This document shows, piece by piece, positions 1-8,627 of a DNA stretch of 53,877 nt. This DNA is from Clostridia bacterium. GTDB taxonomy: Bacteria; Bacillota; Clostridia; Oscillospirales; Acutalibacteraceae. The position numbers and the translations under genes are program-made. The notes under the pieces were generated by a model, which worked only from the letters and a program-made list of their open reading frames with translations, did no database searches and was not told the origin of the DNA. Location: contig CAAGBN010000080.1 of assembly GCA_900768075.1 (NCBI GenBank), forward strand, positions 1 to 53,877, in the 5' to 3' direction. Numbering within the stretch: the first letter of the stretch is position 1; every line of letters starts with the position of its first letter.

Positions 1-23
1 ACGTTATTTCGCTTTTTAAAGTA

Positions 24-98
24 CTTCGCAGTTTCGTAAGAACTGAAAATTTCTTGTGTTGAATCCACAAAATGCAGCAAGGCTGTCGCCTTGCGAGG
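24..98. repeat. three-hairpin palindromic element at window edge
   Basis: Three hairpins follow one another: CAGTT/AACTG (29-45), TTGTG/CACAA (54-70) and GCAAGGC/GCCTTGC (77-94). A short outer pairing of CTTCG (24-28) with CGAGG (94-98, one G-T wobble) could close them into a four-way junction, resembling in plan the stronger element at 42099-42173. No credible gene is seen in the first 343 bases; a 74-codon open frame across this region has no Shine-Dalgarno sequence and runs through the hairpins. The element may be cut by the window edge. Confidence 0.4.
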
Positions 99-216
99 CT
101 TTTGGCAAAAACACAGGGAATTTTGTTCGAGAAAGAAATACTTCCTTATGGGATGTCAGCGTACGAGTATGCTTTTGTTTTTAACTATCAACTTAAAACA
201 TATAAAGAGTACAAGA

Positions 217-246
217 AAAAAGCTGCCACAAAAGTGACAGCTTTTC
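217..246 (-). terminator. rho-independent terminator (probably bidirectional)
   Basis: AAAAGCTGCCAC and GTGACAGCTTTT form a hairpin with a four-base AAAA loop and one internal mismatch. On the minus strand it is followed by a T-run, so it probably ends the transcript of the surface-protein gene at 344-1171. The plus strand also has T-rich sequence after the stem. Confidence 0.65.
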
Positions 247-343
247 ATTATAGCTTTTTTAAAAAAGTTAAAATTAAGAGATTTTGCAACCTCTGATTAA
301 CCGCAGTATGTAAATCAATCCAAAGCGGTTAAATCAGGGTTAC

Positions 344-1171
344 TTAGTTTTCCTTTTTCTTAAGGCAAACAAATGCTGCAGCTGATGCTACTGTGATAGT
401 TGCAATTGCTGCGAATACAGCTGATGTATCACCTGTATCGGGAGTTTCTGTGGTAACAACAGGCTTCTTTGTTGTAGGTGCTTCAGTTGTTGTGATAACT
501 GTGGGAGCTTCTGTAGTTTCTTCAACCTCACCGCTGAAACCGATGTACATGTTTGCAAAGAAGTTTACGATATCATTGTCAAGCATGCCTTCGATAAGTG
601 ATGTGTCAAGACCAAGAGACTCAAGACCTGCGAAAAGAGCGTCTGCAATACCGGCAACTGCGTCTGTAGCGGGAGCTGATTCACTTGTTGCATCGCCTGC
701 AACGTCTGCACCGAGTTCGTAATCACCAAGATCCACGCCTGCACCGCTGAATGCGCCTTCAACAGTACCAAGAAGAGAATCGAGATCACCTGTGCCTAAG
801 CCACCGAGCATATCTGTTACAGCTGAAGTATCCATTGAACCGCCAAGAACGCTGTCAAGGAAACCTGTGTCAACGCCTGATGTTTCGCCTGATGAAGGAG
901 CAGCAGCTGTTGTTGTTTCGCCGGTAAGTGCACCGAGTGAAGCTTCAAGATCTGCAAGAGCGCTTTCGTCACCGCTGATAAGTGCAGCAGCATCAAAATC
1001 TTCAAGACCGAGATCACCGAGGATAGCAGTTAAATCAGTTTCTGAAAGAGTGCTGAAATCTACACCTGAAAGGTAATCAGTAAGTGAGCTTGAGTCAAGA
1101 GCTGAAGCAGCGGGCACGAGCATACAAACGCAAAGAGTGATTGCTACTAAAATGCCGAAAAACTTTTTCAT
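344..1171 (-). CDS. secreted, Thr-linker surface protein with sorting-like C-terminus
   Basis: A 275-residue protein of unknown function. Residues 1-24 form a signal peptide (MKK start, hydrophobic core, ASA cleavage region). The body (about 25-205) is very acidic and built of short Leu/Asp/Gly/Ser segments such as LGGLGTGDLDSLLG, suggesting low-complexity or loosely repeated helices. A Thr/Pro/Lys linker (about 210-240) follows. The tail has PDTG, a hydrophobic segment and a final KKK cluster. This resembles a sortase cell-wall sorting signal of the xPxTG type, but it is not a canonical LPXTG. The gene has its own promoter at 1245-1273 and terminator at 217-246, so it is probably monocistronic. 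Surface anchoring is inference; no enzymatic domain is recognised. Confidence 0.8.
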   Translation of the reverse strand: MKKFFGILVAITLCVCMLVPAASALDSSSLTDYLSGVDFSTLSETDLTAILGDLGLEDFDAAALISGDESALADLEASLGALTGETTTAAAPSSGETSGVDTGFLDSVLGGSMDTSAVTDMLGGLGTGDLDSLLGTVEGAFSGAGVDLGDYELGADVAGDATSESAPATDAVAGIADALFAGLESLGLDTSLIEGMLDNDIVNFFANMYIGFSGEVEETTEAPTVITTTEAPTTKKPVVTTETPDTGDTSAVFAAIATITVASAAAFVCLKKKEN

Positions 1172-1244
1172 TGGTTATCATGTCCTTTCTGTTATATTTA
1201 TATCAACGGCAAAAGCCGTAATATACAAATTACTATGATACTTT

Positions 1245-1273
1245 ATTATACACCTAAATTATCAATAAATCAA
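1245..1273 (-). promoter_or_regulatory. sigma-A promoter for surface-protein gene
   Basis: On the minus strand TTGATT and TATAAT are separated by exactly 17 bases. The -10 ends about 75 bases before the ATG of the gene at 344-1171. Confidence 0.7.
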
Positions 1274-1309
1274 CAATTTAAATAAAATTTGCTCAAATAT
1301 TTTTGAGTC

Positions 1310-2305
1310 TTACCAAACAACATAAACGTCAAGACCCTTAACTGTATAGTCCTGATTCTTAATCATACCGTTCTGTTCAAGAGCATTAACAAATGCATTA
1401 AGCATTTCCTTGTCCTTCATAGTGATTTTTGCATCAATCTGAAGCTCGCTTCTGTCTGAGAACTTGTCAAGCTTACCGGGTACGAAGCCTGTACACCACC
1501 AATACTTACCGTAATCACGGGTGTAAAGGATTTCACCGTCACGAAGACCGTTCATTGACATATAAAGTGAATCCTCATCACTTACGCAGTCATAGTGCTC
1601 AGTTGTTCTGTCAATAGGCTTATAGTAAACACCGATTTCGTGACCGATGAATACATAACCGTACTGACCCTTCCAGAACTGAACCATCCAGTCCTTATTG
1701 TCATATCTGAACTTGCATCTCATTGTATCAATGTAGATAGCTGTGAAAGCAGCGAGATTATCATACATCTCATTATAACCGAGAGTTCTCTGCCAGGGGT
1801 CTGTGTTGGTATAGTAGTAATTACCTGTCTTGTTGAACTGGAAGCCTGCCATACCCTCATTGAAAAGTACACCATCAGGATTGAGACCGTTTAAAAGACC
1901 GTTTGAGTTGTTACCGCTCTGAGCAGTTGTTGTAGGAAGCTGAAGAGCAGGCAATGTAAAGTCTCTTTCAGTTGTTGTCGGTGCTGTTGTTGTAACAGTT
2001 GTTGGCACTGTTGTGGTTGTATCTCCACTGATGGGAAATGTTGTCATAAGATCAGGAGCAGATGTCGGCACAGTTGTTGTTTCTGTTGTGGGAACTGTAG
2101 TCGACTCTGTAGTAGGCTCAGTTGTCGGTACAGTAGTAGGTACTGTAGTGGGCACTGTAGTCGGAATTGTTGTAGGCACTGTTGTTGCCGGAGTTTCACT
2201 GAGAGTTTTTACACCGAGATATGAACCTCCGCAGATGATAATAATTGCAATAAGAAGTATTACCACATTCTTATTCTTTGTAAGACTTGAAAAATCAAAT
2301 TTCAT
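1310..2305 (-). CDS. membrane-anchored DUF4474-like protein with Thr/Pro linker
   Basis: A 331-residue protein. Residues about 14-34 form one hydrophobic segment (VVILLIAIIIICGGSYLGV) that acts as a membrane anchor or uncleaved signal. Residues about 38-125 are a low-complexity linker of TVPTT/TTEPTT units. The C-terminal part (about 150-331) is globular and rich in Trp and Tyr (LGYNEMYDNLAAF, KDWMVQFWKGQYGYVFIGHEIGVYY, HYDCVSDEDSLYMSM). I recall this pattern from the DUF4474 family of Firmicutes surface proteins, whose function is unknown. It has its own promoter at 2363-2391. The VPTT units are coded by near-repeats, so linker length may vary between strains. The family assignment is from memory and moderately secure. 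Confidence 0.78.
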   Translation of the reverse strand: MKFDFSSLTKNKNVVILLIAIIIICGGSYLGVKTLSETPATTVPTTIPTTVPTTVPTTVPTTEPTTESTTVPTTETTTVPTSAPDLMTTFPISGDTTTTVPTTVTTTAPTTTERDFTLPALQLPTTTAQSGNNSNGLLNGLNPDGVLFNEGMAGFQFNKTGNYYYTNTDPWQRTLGYNEMYDNLAAFTAIYIDTMRCKFRYDNKDWMVQFWKGQYGYVFIGHEIGVYYKPIDRTTEHYDCVSDEDSLYMSMNGLRDGEILYTRDYGKYWWCTGFVPGKLDKFSDRSELQIDAKITMKDKEMLNAFVNALEQNGMIKNQDYTVKGLDVYVVW

Positions 2306-2362
2306 TTACGTCCTCCTTCTCTATATATAGGGAACATTATTTATCCATTTTACATCTATTGT

Positions 2363-2391
2363 ATAATAGCAGAAAAAAACTACCAGGTCAA
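2363..2391 (-). promoter_or_regulatory. sigma-A promoter for the DUF4474-like gene
   Basis: Minus strand TTGACC, 17-base spacer, TATTAT, about 60 bases before the start codon at 2305. Confidence 0.7.
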
Positions 2392-2441
2392 GCATTTATG
2401 CAAATGTTTACAAATCTTAAATAGTTGCTTAATTTTTACAT

Positions 2442-2985
2442 AAAAAAACACCCGACACGATGGACTGTCATGTCGGGATAATTTCATATTATTGAATATT
2501 CAGTTTTTAAGTGTATCTCTTATTATATATTCCTTTAATGCTTGTTTATTGACTTAATTTGGTGGCAGACAACTTTTCTATGTCTTCACTCACCCGTTAC
2601 CATCAGGAAATGTACATATCCGCTCGGCACCCTCTGCTACCCAATATACTCTGCAAATTTATATCAGCGGTATAACTCTTTATGAGATACATCAATCATA
2701 CATTAATCAATCACTGCATCCGATTGATTTACTTCCACAATTCTTCATTTTCTCCGGTATTATTCCTGTATTCCTTATACACGGAATTAACCTATATATT
2801 AAATTCGACGTATCGATCTGATTTTATCATAGTACACAACCAGGACATTTGAACTGCCAAAGATTGCATCGGTGAGTTGCTGAATGCACCCAAAATTATA
2901 ATTATATTTTTTAAGCTTCAGATATTATCAAATCGTACGGTTTAAACTAAACGGTACATCGGTAACACCCCTTTCTCTTATTTAC
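2442..2985 (-). ncRNA. candidate large structured ncRNA of about 540 nt
   Basis: This stretch between the DUF4474-like gene and the glycosyltransferase gene has no gene-sized ORF, yet it is framed as a transcript: a perfect promoter (2992-3020) and a strong terminator (CCCGACA/TGTCGGG, 2451-2477, then seven U). Read on the minus strand it folds locally: ATCAATC/GATTGAT (about 2705-2729), ATTCC/GGAAT (2770-2787), AGACA/TGTCT, and a longer pairing of GGTAGCAGA with TCTGCCACC that closes the segment near 2558-2640. It lacks the signatures of RNase P, tmRNA, SRP RNA or a group II intron domain V. Short frames of 13-29 codons exist but look like chance. Size and host fit large bacterial ncRNAs such as ROOL or OLE, but I cannot assign a family. 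Confidence 0.6.
2448..2477 (-). terminator. intrinsic terminator of the orphan transcript
   Basis: CCCGACA (2451-2457) pairs with TGTCGGG (2471-2477). On the minus strand the stem is followed by GT and then seven T residues (complement of 2442-2448). Confidence 0.85.
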
Positions 2986-2991
2986 AACTTG

Positions 2992-3020
2992 ATTATATAT
3001 TATTTTGTTTGATTTGTCAA
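2992..3020 (-). promoter_or_regulatory. perfect-consensus sigma-A promoter of the orphan transcript
   Basis: Minus strand TTGACA, 17-base spacer, TATAAT: both hexamers match consensus exactly. No start codon with a good Shine-Dalgarno site and a long frame follows, so it is assigned to the candidate ncRNA. Confidence 0.85.
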
Positions 3021-3079
3021 TAGTTTTCCACAATATATGTTTATTTTATACACTTTGTCTGTTTTGTGTTGCTTTAAAC

Positions 3080-3126
3080 AAAAAAACTGCAAAGCTCTGT
3101 TGATCAAAAACTTTTAGCTTTGCAGT
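3080..3126 (-). terminator. intrinsic terminator of the envelope operon
   Basis: ACTGCAAAGCT (3086-3096) and AGCTTTGCAGT (3116-3126) form an 11-bp perfect stem. On the minus strand a seven-T run follows directly. It sits seven bases after the stop of the gene at 3133-5967. Confidence 0.9.
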
Positions 3127-3132
3127 AAATTA

Positions 3133-5967
3133 TTATTTGAGATAGGAATCGATAAGAGCTATTACCCTCTTTGTTGCTTTGCCGTCACACATTTCCATTT
3201 CACGCTTTTTGAAATCTTCAAGAAGCTCATTTTTATTTGAATTGACAGCTTTTCTCAAAACAGGAAGAAGCTCATCGGAAGAGAATATTATTTCACCGGG
3301 CAGCTCTCTCTTATATTTAAGATAAAGCTCGCCTTTATACTTCTCATAGTCTGGAACATAAAAGACCATTGATTTGTCAAGCAGTGATGCATCGAAAACT
3401 ATAGAAGAATAGTCGGTTATAACAACATCGGCAACTGCGAGAAGTTCGGGAGTCGGATCATCTGAATAATCCTTGACTCTGGGATAGAATCTGCTTCGGA
3501 TATATTCCTGCTTCATAAAGGGGTGTCTGCATAAAATGAATACCTCATCGTCATCGAGGTCATCATTGAGTTTTTCCCAATCTATCTTCGGATCAAACTC
3601 TGAAATCTCACCGTCTTTTTCTCTGTAGGTCGGGAAATAGACATAAACCTTCTTATCTTTTAAAAGCGGATGCTTGAATGTGATTTCATTTTTCTTTTCT
3701 GAAACCTTTGCATCATTGACAAGGATATCAGACCTCGGTGTACCCGTAGCCTTGATAATATCAATATCTGTGCCGAAAGCATGGGCAAAAAACTGTCTGA
3801 CATAATCTGATGACACACACACGGCAGAGTACTGAGAATGAGCCTTATATTCATCAAGTCTTGAAACAAGATGAGGATTATCAAGACCGAAACGTCTGAA
3901 TGCACCACCTGTGTACCAGACCTGAATAAGCTTTTGCTCAGGTCTTAATCTGACATATTTAAGGCAGTCAATATAGTCATCAGTAACTATTACCTGCGAT
4001 GTCAGCAGATGCTTTCTGATTTTGATAGCATCTTTAAAGCTGTGGGGCGTTTTTTTACAGAATTTAGTCTTGGTGCCGCCGAAGTTTTTATATACAGCGT
4101 CGAGATTTTCAAGAAACTCACAGTCATTTCTTGTTGAGAAAAAGAAGACAGACTTTCTGAGCTTCTTACGTTTATAAAACATTGTGGCAAACAAAAGCAA
4201 TTCTTTTATTATCGCTGACCACACCGAAGATAAATGAGCCTTGATTTTATCTTTTTCTTTTTTAAGGGTAATCTTTTTAAAGGTTATGCCCTTATACTTC
4301 CTCAGCATAATTCGGCAGGGCACGGGAAGTATGTTCTGATTCGTTTTGATATGACCTAAAACCTGCTCCTCTGTATAGGGCATATACACTCCCCTATGAG
4401 CAAGCTTTTTGAATTTCGAGTGAGTATAAAGCTTATGAATATCAAGAACAGTATTCTCTGAAAATGAGAAGTGAATGCCCTTGAGATGCTGAACATTAAA
4501 GAGCTTGTTGCAGAAAAACAGGTCGAGAACATAGGTGTTATCCTTAGAAGAAACTCTGCTTTGTCTGATATTACTGTAATAGCTGAGCTCCGAGAAAATA
4601 TATTCAGCTGTTTTTTCTCCGTCGAAACAAGTCAGCGGCGAGGTTGAAAATCCGTATTTATCCTTACCCTCAAGTGCACAGAAGTGACGCATAAGCATTT
4701 TGGGATTAAGTCTTGCAAGAGAGTCCTGATACATTATGTATCCTGTCGAGGATTTTTCGAGAGCGATGTCCTTAAACTCACCTGATGTGTCCGCATCTAT
4801 GAATGTTATATTCGGCATATCTGCCCATTTTTCAGGGAAGATATCTTTAACAGCCGAATCAACAAAAAGCTCAAATGACGGCATAGTCTGATGATATAAG
4901 GAAGTTACATGTGTCATCAGCATATCTGCGGTAACATTCTTTTCGCTTCTGCTGACACATACTGTAACTTTTGGATTTTGCGCCATAGCTTCACAGCTGT
5001 CAATAAGCTTACCATCATAGAAAATATCTTTGTTCTTTTCTTCCAAAGCACGTCTGCCTGAATCTGAAAGGCAATCGCAAAGAGCCATAATGATCTCGGC
5101 GTATTTTGCAATTTCTTCATTTTCAAGACACCAGAAATGTCTGTAATAACTGTAAAGTAAAACAGTGATTTCTTTATGATATACCTGATCTATGTAACAA
5201 ATCATCTGCTTTTTCAGTTCTTTTCTGTCAAAGTCACTTACACTCTCCTGCTTTGCTTTCATAAAAGCTGCAGTTGCTTTTTTTATAATGTACTCATATG
5301 CCATAAGGTAATTTTCGATATTGACCTCTGAAACACCCTCTGATGAAACAGGTGTGATATAGCTTACGAGACCCTTTGAGCAAGCGACAATTTTATTGCT
5401 TTCAAACACATAAGAAAGAGTAAAAGCTGCTTCACGGGCTTTGCCGTATGGCTTGAATGAAAGAGCACTGTCAACAATTCTGGTTCTGAGGAAAAGCTTA
5501 TTTGTAACGGCACCGTTCCATATAAGGTCTGTGTCAAACTTATCAATAACCTTTCTTCTGAGAAGTATGTCACTGCTTCTGAACTCGTGCTTGCCGTAAA
5601 TATCACTGCTTTCCATAGGAGCAACACACAAGTCAGCCGATTGCTTTTCGGCACTCTGATACATACATTCAAGAAGATTCTTTGAGAAAATAACATTCTT
5701 ATCGGCAAAAGCAATATATTTACCTGAAGCTTCTTCAATACCCTTGTTTCTCGCAAGAGAAATACTGTCATTATCGGTTCTGATATATTTGAAACGTTTG
5801 TCGCCGAGATAATTTTTCATTATATCAGCAGTACCGTCAGTGGTATCTGCATCAATCATAATTATTTCAATATCTTTGAGAGTCTGACCTTTCAGCGCAT
5901 TAAGAGCATTATTCAGATTTATTCCCTTACGGTGTATTGCCATAATAACCGAAACTTTGACACTCAT
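3133..5967 (-). CDS. GT2 glycosyltransferase / CDP-glycerol glycerophosphotransferase-like fusion
   Basis: A 944-residue, probably peripheral membrane protein that should build or decorate a cell-envelope glycopolymer. Residues 1-230 are a family 2 glycosyltransferase: the SVIMAIHRKG start, then DIEIIMIDADTTDGT and SLARNKGIEEASGKYIAFAD. Residues about 330-560 look like a second, degenerate GT2-like fold (VTVCVSRSEKN, TSLYHQTMPSFEL, ITFIDADTSGEF). Residues about 650-944 match the CDP-glycerol glycerophosphotransferase family (TagB/TagF type): QVWYTGGAFRRFG, ATGTPRSDIL, VYFPTYRE, ILCRHPF, and VITDYSSIVFDASLLDKS. In the first motif YTGG stands where many relatives have HGAG-like residues, so donor specificity is uncertain. 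It is the last gene of the ftsEX-M23-S41 run, 24 bases after the S41 gene and directly before a terminator. Teichoic-acid-like polymer synthesis is inferred. Confidence 0.85.
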   Translation of the reverse strand: MSVKVSVIMAIHRKGINLNNALNALKGQTLKDIEIIMIDADTTDGTADIMKNYLGDKRFKYIRTDNDSISLARNKGIEEASGKYIAFADKNVIFSKNLLECMYQSAEKQSADLCVAPMESSDIYGKHEFRSSDILLRRKVIDKFDTDLIWNGAVTNKLFLRTRIVDSALSFKPYGKAREAAFTLSYVFESNKIVACSKGLVSYITPVSSEGVSEVNIENYLMAYEYIIKKATAAFMKAKQESVSDFDRKELKKQMICYIDQVYHKEITVLLYSYYRHFWCLENEEIAKYAEIIMALCDCLSDSGRRALEEKNKDIFYDGKLIDSCEAMAQNPKVTVCVSRSEKNVTADMLMTHVTSLYHQTMPSFELFVDSAVKDIFPEKWADMPNITFIDADTSGEFKDIALEKSSTGYIMYQDSLARLNPKMLMRHFCALEGKDKYGFSTSPLTCFDGEKTAEYIFSELSYYSNIRQSRVSSKDNTYVLDLFFCNKLFNVQHLKGIHFSFSENTVLDIHKLYTHSKFKKLAHRGVYMPYTEEQVLGHIKTNQNILPVPCRIMLRKYKGITFKKITLKKEKDKIKAHLSSVWSAIIKELLLFATMFYKRKKLRKSVFFFSTRNDCEFLENLDAVYKNFGGTKTKFCKKTPHSFKDAIKIRKHLLTSQVIVTDDYIDCLKYVRLRPEQKLIQVWYTGGAFRRFGLDNPHLVSRLDEYKAHSQYSAVCVSSDYVRQFFAHAFGTDIDIIKATGTPRSDILVNDAKVSEKKNEITFKHPLLKDKKVYVYFPTYREKDGEISEFDPKIDWEKLNDDLDDDEVFILCRHPFMKQEYIRSRFYPRVKDYSDDPTPELLAVADVVITDYSSIVFDASLLDKSMVFYVPDYEKYKGELYLKYKRELPGEIIFSSDELLPVLRKAVNSNKNELLEDFKKREMEMCDGKATKRVIALIDSYLK

Positions 5968-5991
5968 AAATTTGCCTCCTGAAATATTTTA

Positions 5992-7179
5992 TCAGCCTGT
6001 CAGCTTTGACACTGCATATAAGAAAAGTTTATCTTTTTTGAAATCTTCGTTTTCGTTTTTATATTCAACTGTATAATCAGGTGAAATGCCTGTCTTTTCA
6101 TATCCGTCACCCTGATAAGGTAAGATTTTACCGACGGATAAAAGAAGCGCACCCTTTTGAGAAAGCTCAAAAATTTCCTGGACGAGACACTGTCCCTTTG
6201 TATCTTCCTTGCCGTAAATCTCACATTTATTCATCAGCCTCATATCAGCGGCGAAAATTTCAGCTGCTGAAGCAGTGTTGCCTGATACAAGAAGTGCGAT
6301 GGGTATATTGACCTCACCTGATGTCATATTATAGGTTTTAACTGTATTGTTATTGCTGTCAACAACAGTTGCAGCAGGTTTTTCCTGTGTTGTAAGAGGT
6401 ACAAACAAATCAAGAGTTTCCATAGCCACATCAAAATTGACACTGCTGTTATCTCTCAGATCTATCACCAAAGCATTGATGCCTGATAACGTAAAGGAAT
6501 CGAGAGCCTCAGCTACAAGTGCAGGCGTACCTGAATAAAAATCACTGATTTCGATATAACCTACAGAGTTGTCATATACCCCTGTAGACACAGATTTAGC
6601 TTCATAGCCCTTCTGTAATGAGAGTGCCTTTTCCTTGCTGTCTCTTTTATAAATGATATTAACTGTGCTTGTGCTGTCTTCGAGCTTAGCTGAAAGCTCT
6701 TTGTAGTTTTTGCCAATGATTTTGATGCCGTCAAAAGCGACAATGACATCGCCCTTTTTAAGACCTGCGTTTTTGGCGGGTGAGCCGTCATAAACCTTAG
6801 TGATTTTAATCTGACTCTTTGCAGTTTTTTCATAGTCGATACCTATGCCCTGCATATCACCCTGAATCTCTTTTTTGTATTCCTCATACTCTTTGTCTGT
6901 CATATATACCGAGTTGGTATCACCGAGACTTTCAACAAAGGCTTTTACAAGAGAATCTGAGATATTTTTGTTTTCCGCTTCACCGTAAAAACTGCTTTTG
7001 ATAATGCTGTCAACCTCATCAATAAGCTCGTATCTTTCCATACTCTCAGGCATACCCTCAAGTACCTTATCATAATTTGCATCGATGATTTCATAGCAAA
7101 CAAAGCCGCTGAGTGCAGCAACTAAAATGCACATAGTCAGTGCAATACCTAAAGAAATTCTTTTGTTCACTGTAATCAT
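5992..7179 (-). CDS. S41 family carboxy-terminal processing peptidase with PDZ domain
   Basis: A 395-residue protein of the CtpA/CtpB family: serine peptidases that act outside the membrane on envelope proteins. Residues about 10-30 are an N-terminal membrane anchor. Residues about 108-190 form a PDZ domain (GIGIDYEK, ITKVYDGSPAKNAGLKKGDVIVAFDG). The S41 core follows (VGYIEISDFYSGTP, LVIDLRDN). The catalytic Ser lies in SGNTASAAEIFAADMR and the Lys in EDTKGQCLVQ, so the Ser/Lys dyad appears intact. The family usually shows GSASASE at the Ser, so TASAAE is a mild variant. It follows the two M23 genes after 65 bases. FtsEX, an M23 hydrolase and a Ctp protease together are a common Firmicutes arrangement, which suggests processing of cell-wall enzymes. 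Confidence 0.88.
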   Translation of the reverse strand: MITVNKRISLGIALTMCILVAALSGFVCYEIIDANYDKVLEGMPESMERYELIDEVDSIIKSSFYGEAENKNISDSLVKAFVESLGDTNSVYMTDKEYEEYKKEIQGDMQGIGIDYEKTAKSQIKITKVYDGSPAKNAGLKKGDVIVAFDGIKIIGKNYKELSAKLEDSTSTVNIIYKRDSKEKALSLQKGYEAKSVSTGVYDNSVGYIEISDFYSGTPALVAEALDSFTLSGINALVIDLRDNSSVNFDVAMETLDLFVPLTTQEKPAATVVDSNNNTVKTYNMTSGEVNIPIALLVSGNTASAAEIFAADMRLMNKCEIYGKEDTKGQCLVQEIFELSQKGALLLSVGKILPYQGDGYEKTGISPDYTVEYKNENEDFKKDKLFLYAVSKLTG

Positions 7180-7244
7180 CTCCCGAAATTAAAGTTGACA
7201 TCATAAAATACAAGCAGAGGGATAGAAAAACTATCCCTCAAAAA

Positions 7245-8615
7245 TCAAGGTTTCTTTACAAAATTCATAGGATTTTTCTTCTCGCCGTAATAACGGATTT
7301 CGAAGTGAAGATGCGGACCTGTTGAGTTACCTGTTGAGCCGACTCTGCCGATCATCTGTCCTTTTGATACACTGTCACCTGTGCTTACATAACGTACGGA
7401 CATATGAGCGTAAAGACTGGAATAACCGTCACCGTGGTCGATAAGAACATAGATGCCGTAACCTGAGTTACTTGTAACAGCTGAGATAACTCTACCGGCT
7501 CTTGTCGCATAAACAGCCTTACCCGAAATTCCTCCGCCGGTTATATCAGTACCTCCGTGGAAGCTGTTACCTGATATAGACGCTGAACGATATCCGTAGT
7601 GGCTGCTGATATAACAGGATGCACTGCCTAAAGGCCAAGCCCAGGATGCACTTGAGTTGCATCCGCCACCGTTTGAAGAATTAGGCTTGGTTGTTGGGTT
7701 TGAGTTGCTGCCCTGAAGAGTTGTTGACTGCTGATTTGATGTAGCATAATAGTCCTTGAGTATCTTGTCAATTTCAGCGTCTGCCTTCTGTCTTTCAGCC
7801 TCAAGCTCCTTGATATAGTTCTTATAAGCTTTACTTGATTTATCAAGCTCGCCTATATAAACCTCAATCTCATCATATTTCTTCTCAAGGTCTTTCATTG
7901 TCTTTTTATATTCTTTCTGTCTGACAGTAAGAACATTTTTCTTTTCGACCTTTTCGTCTTTTTTTAGGTCAAGCTCTGTTTTCTTGCTGTCAAGTGAAGC
8001 TTTATCTTCCTCGAGCTTTGCCTTTTCATTTTTCAGCTTGGTAACCTTAGCTTTGAAATCCTCGATAATTTTCTTATCGCTTTCACTCTGACGCTTCATC
8101 ATTTCAAGTCTTGTAAGGAAAGAAGCAAGTGAGTCAGCACCCATAAGTATCTTAAGTGTTGACTGATTGCCTGAAACGTATGCAGCTTTTAGTCTTTCCG
8201 CAAGCTGTTCACTGGATTCATTAATGTTTTTCTGAGTCTTGTTGATACTTTTCTGGGTCTTGTCGATATCTTCCTCGATGATAACAATCTCACTGCCGAG
8301 CTGCTTGAGCTTCTTGTTAAGAGCATCAATTTCAGCATCAACTGCATTGATTTCTGTCTGCAGACTGATACCCTTCTGTTCAACGGTTTCAATCTGATTT
8401 TCGAGTGTATCAAGATATTCCTTTTGTGACTCAGCTTTGTCTTTCAAAGACTCAAGCTTCTTTTTGTTTGCCGCAATCTGCTTATCAAGCTCATCAATTT
8501 TATCTTCGAGCTCTGTTTTTGTTGCAGCCTGAGCCATGATGGCAGGCGCTGCAAAAGCAACTGAGACAAACATCATGGTGAAACACAGTAAAATACAAAG
8601 TATTTTCTTATTCAC
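7245..8615 (-). CDS. coiled-coil M23 (LytM) peptidoglycan peptidase, copy 2
   Basis: A 456-residue secreted murein hydrolase of the PcsB/EnvC-like plan. Residues 1-31 are a signal peptide ending at AQA. Residues about 32-280 are a long Lys/Glu-rich coiled coil with heptad pattern, including the LKILMGADSLASFLTRLEMMKR segment typical of FtsX-interacting hydrolases. A Ser/Thr/Asn linker leads to the M23 domain (about 325-456) with zinc ligands in HGGTDI and HLHFEI, so it should be active. It is the second of two tandem paralogs, 12 bases after the other. Its M23 domain is almost identical to its neighbour's in protein but differs at many silent sites, so the duplication is old and constrained. 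Cleavage of peptide cross-links under FtsEX control is inferred from family and context. Confidence 0.9.
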   Translation of the reverse strand: MNKKILCILLCFTMMFVSVAFAAPAIMAQAATKTELEDKIDELDKQIAANKKKLESLKDKAESQKEYLDTLENQIETVEQKGISLQTEINAVDAEIDALNKKLKQLGSEIVIIEEDIDKTQKSINKTQKNINESSEQLAERLKAAYVSGNQSTLKILMGADSLASFLTRLEMMKRQSESDKKIIEDFKAKVTKLKNEKAKLEEDKASLDSKKTELDLKKDEKVEKKNVLTVRQKEYKKTMKDLEKKYDEIEVYIGELDKSSKAYKNYIKELEAERQKADAEIDKILKDYYATSNQQSTTLQGSNSNPTTKPNSSNGGGCNSSASWAWPLGSASCYISSHYGYRSASISGNSFHGGTDITGGGISGKAVYATRAGRVISAVTSNSGYGIYVLIDHGDGYSSLYAHMSVRYVSTGDSVSKGQMIGRVGSTGNSTGPHLHFEIRYYGEKKNPMNFVKKP

Positions 8616-8627
8616 CTTATCACTCCT

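Noticed and set aside
72..296. A 74-codon open frame on the plus strand at the left edge
   Set aside because: No Shine-Dalgarno site, it crosses hairpins and a terminator, and the product has no recognisable domain.
2614..2703. A 29-codon frame (MYLIKSYTADINL...) inside the orphan transcript
   Set aside because: No Shine-Dalgarno site and it overlaps predicted RNA pairing; short frames of this length occur by chance in AT-rich DNA.
2442..2985. Assignment of the orphan transcript to tmRNA, because GCCACCA occurs in it
   Set aside because: No tRNA-like acceptor/T-loop structure or tag-peptide frame; the CCACCA is followed by more transcript and pairs internally.
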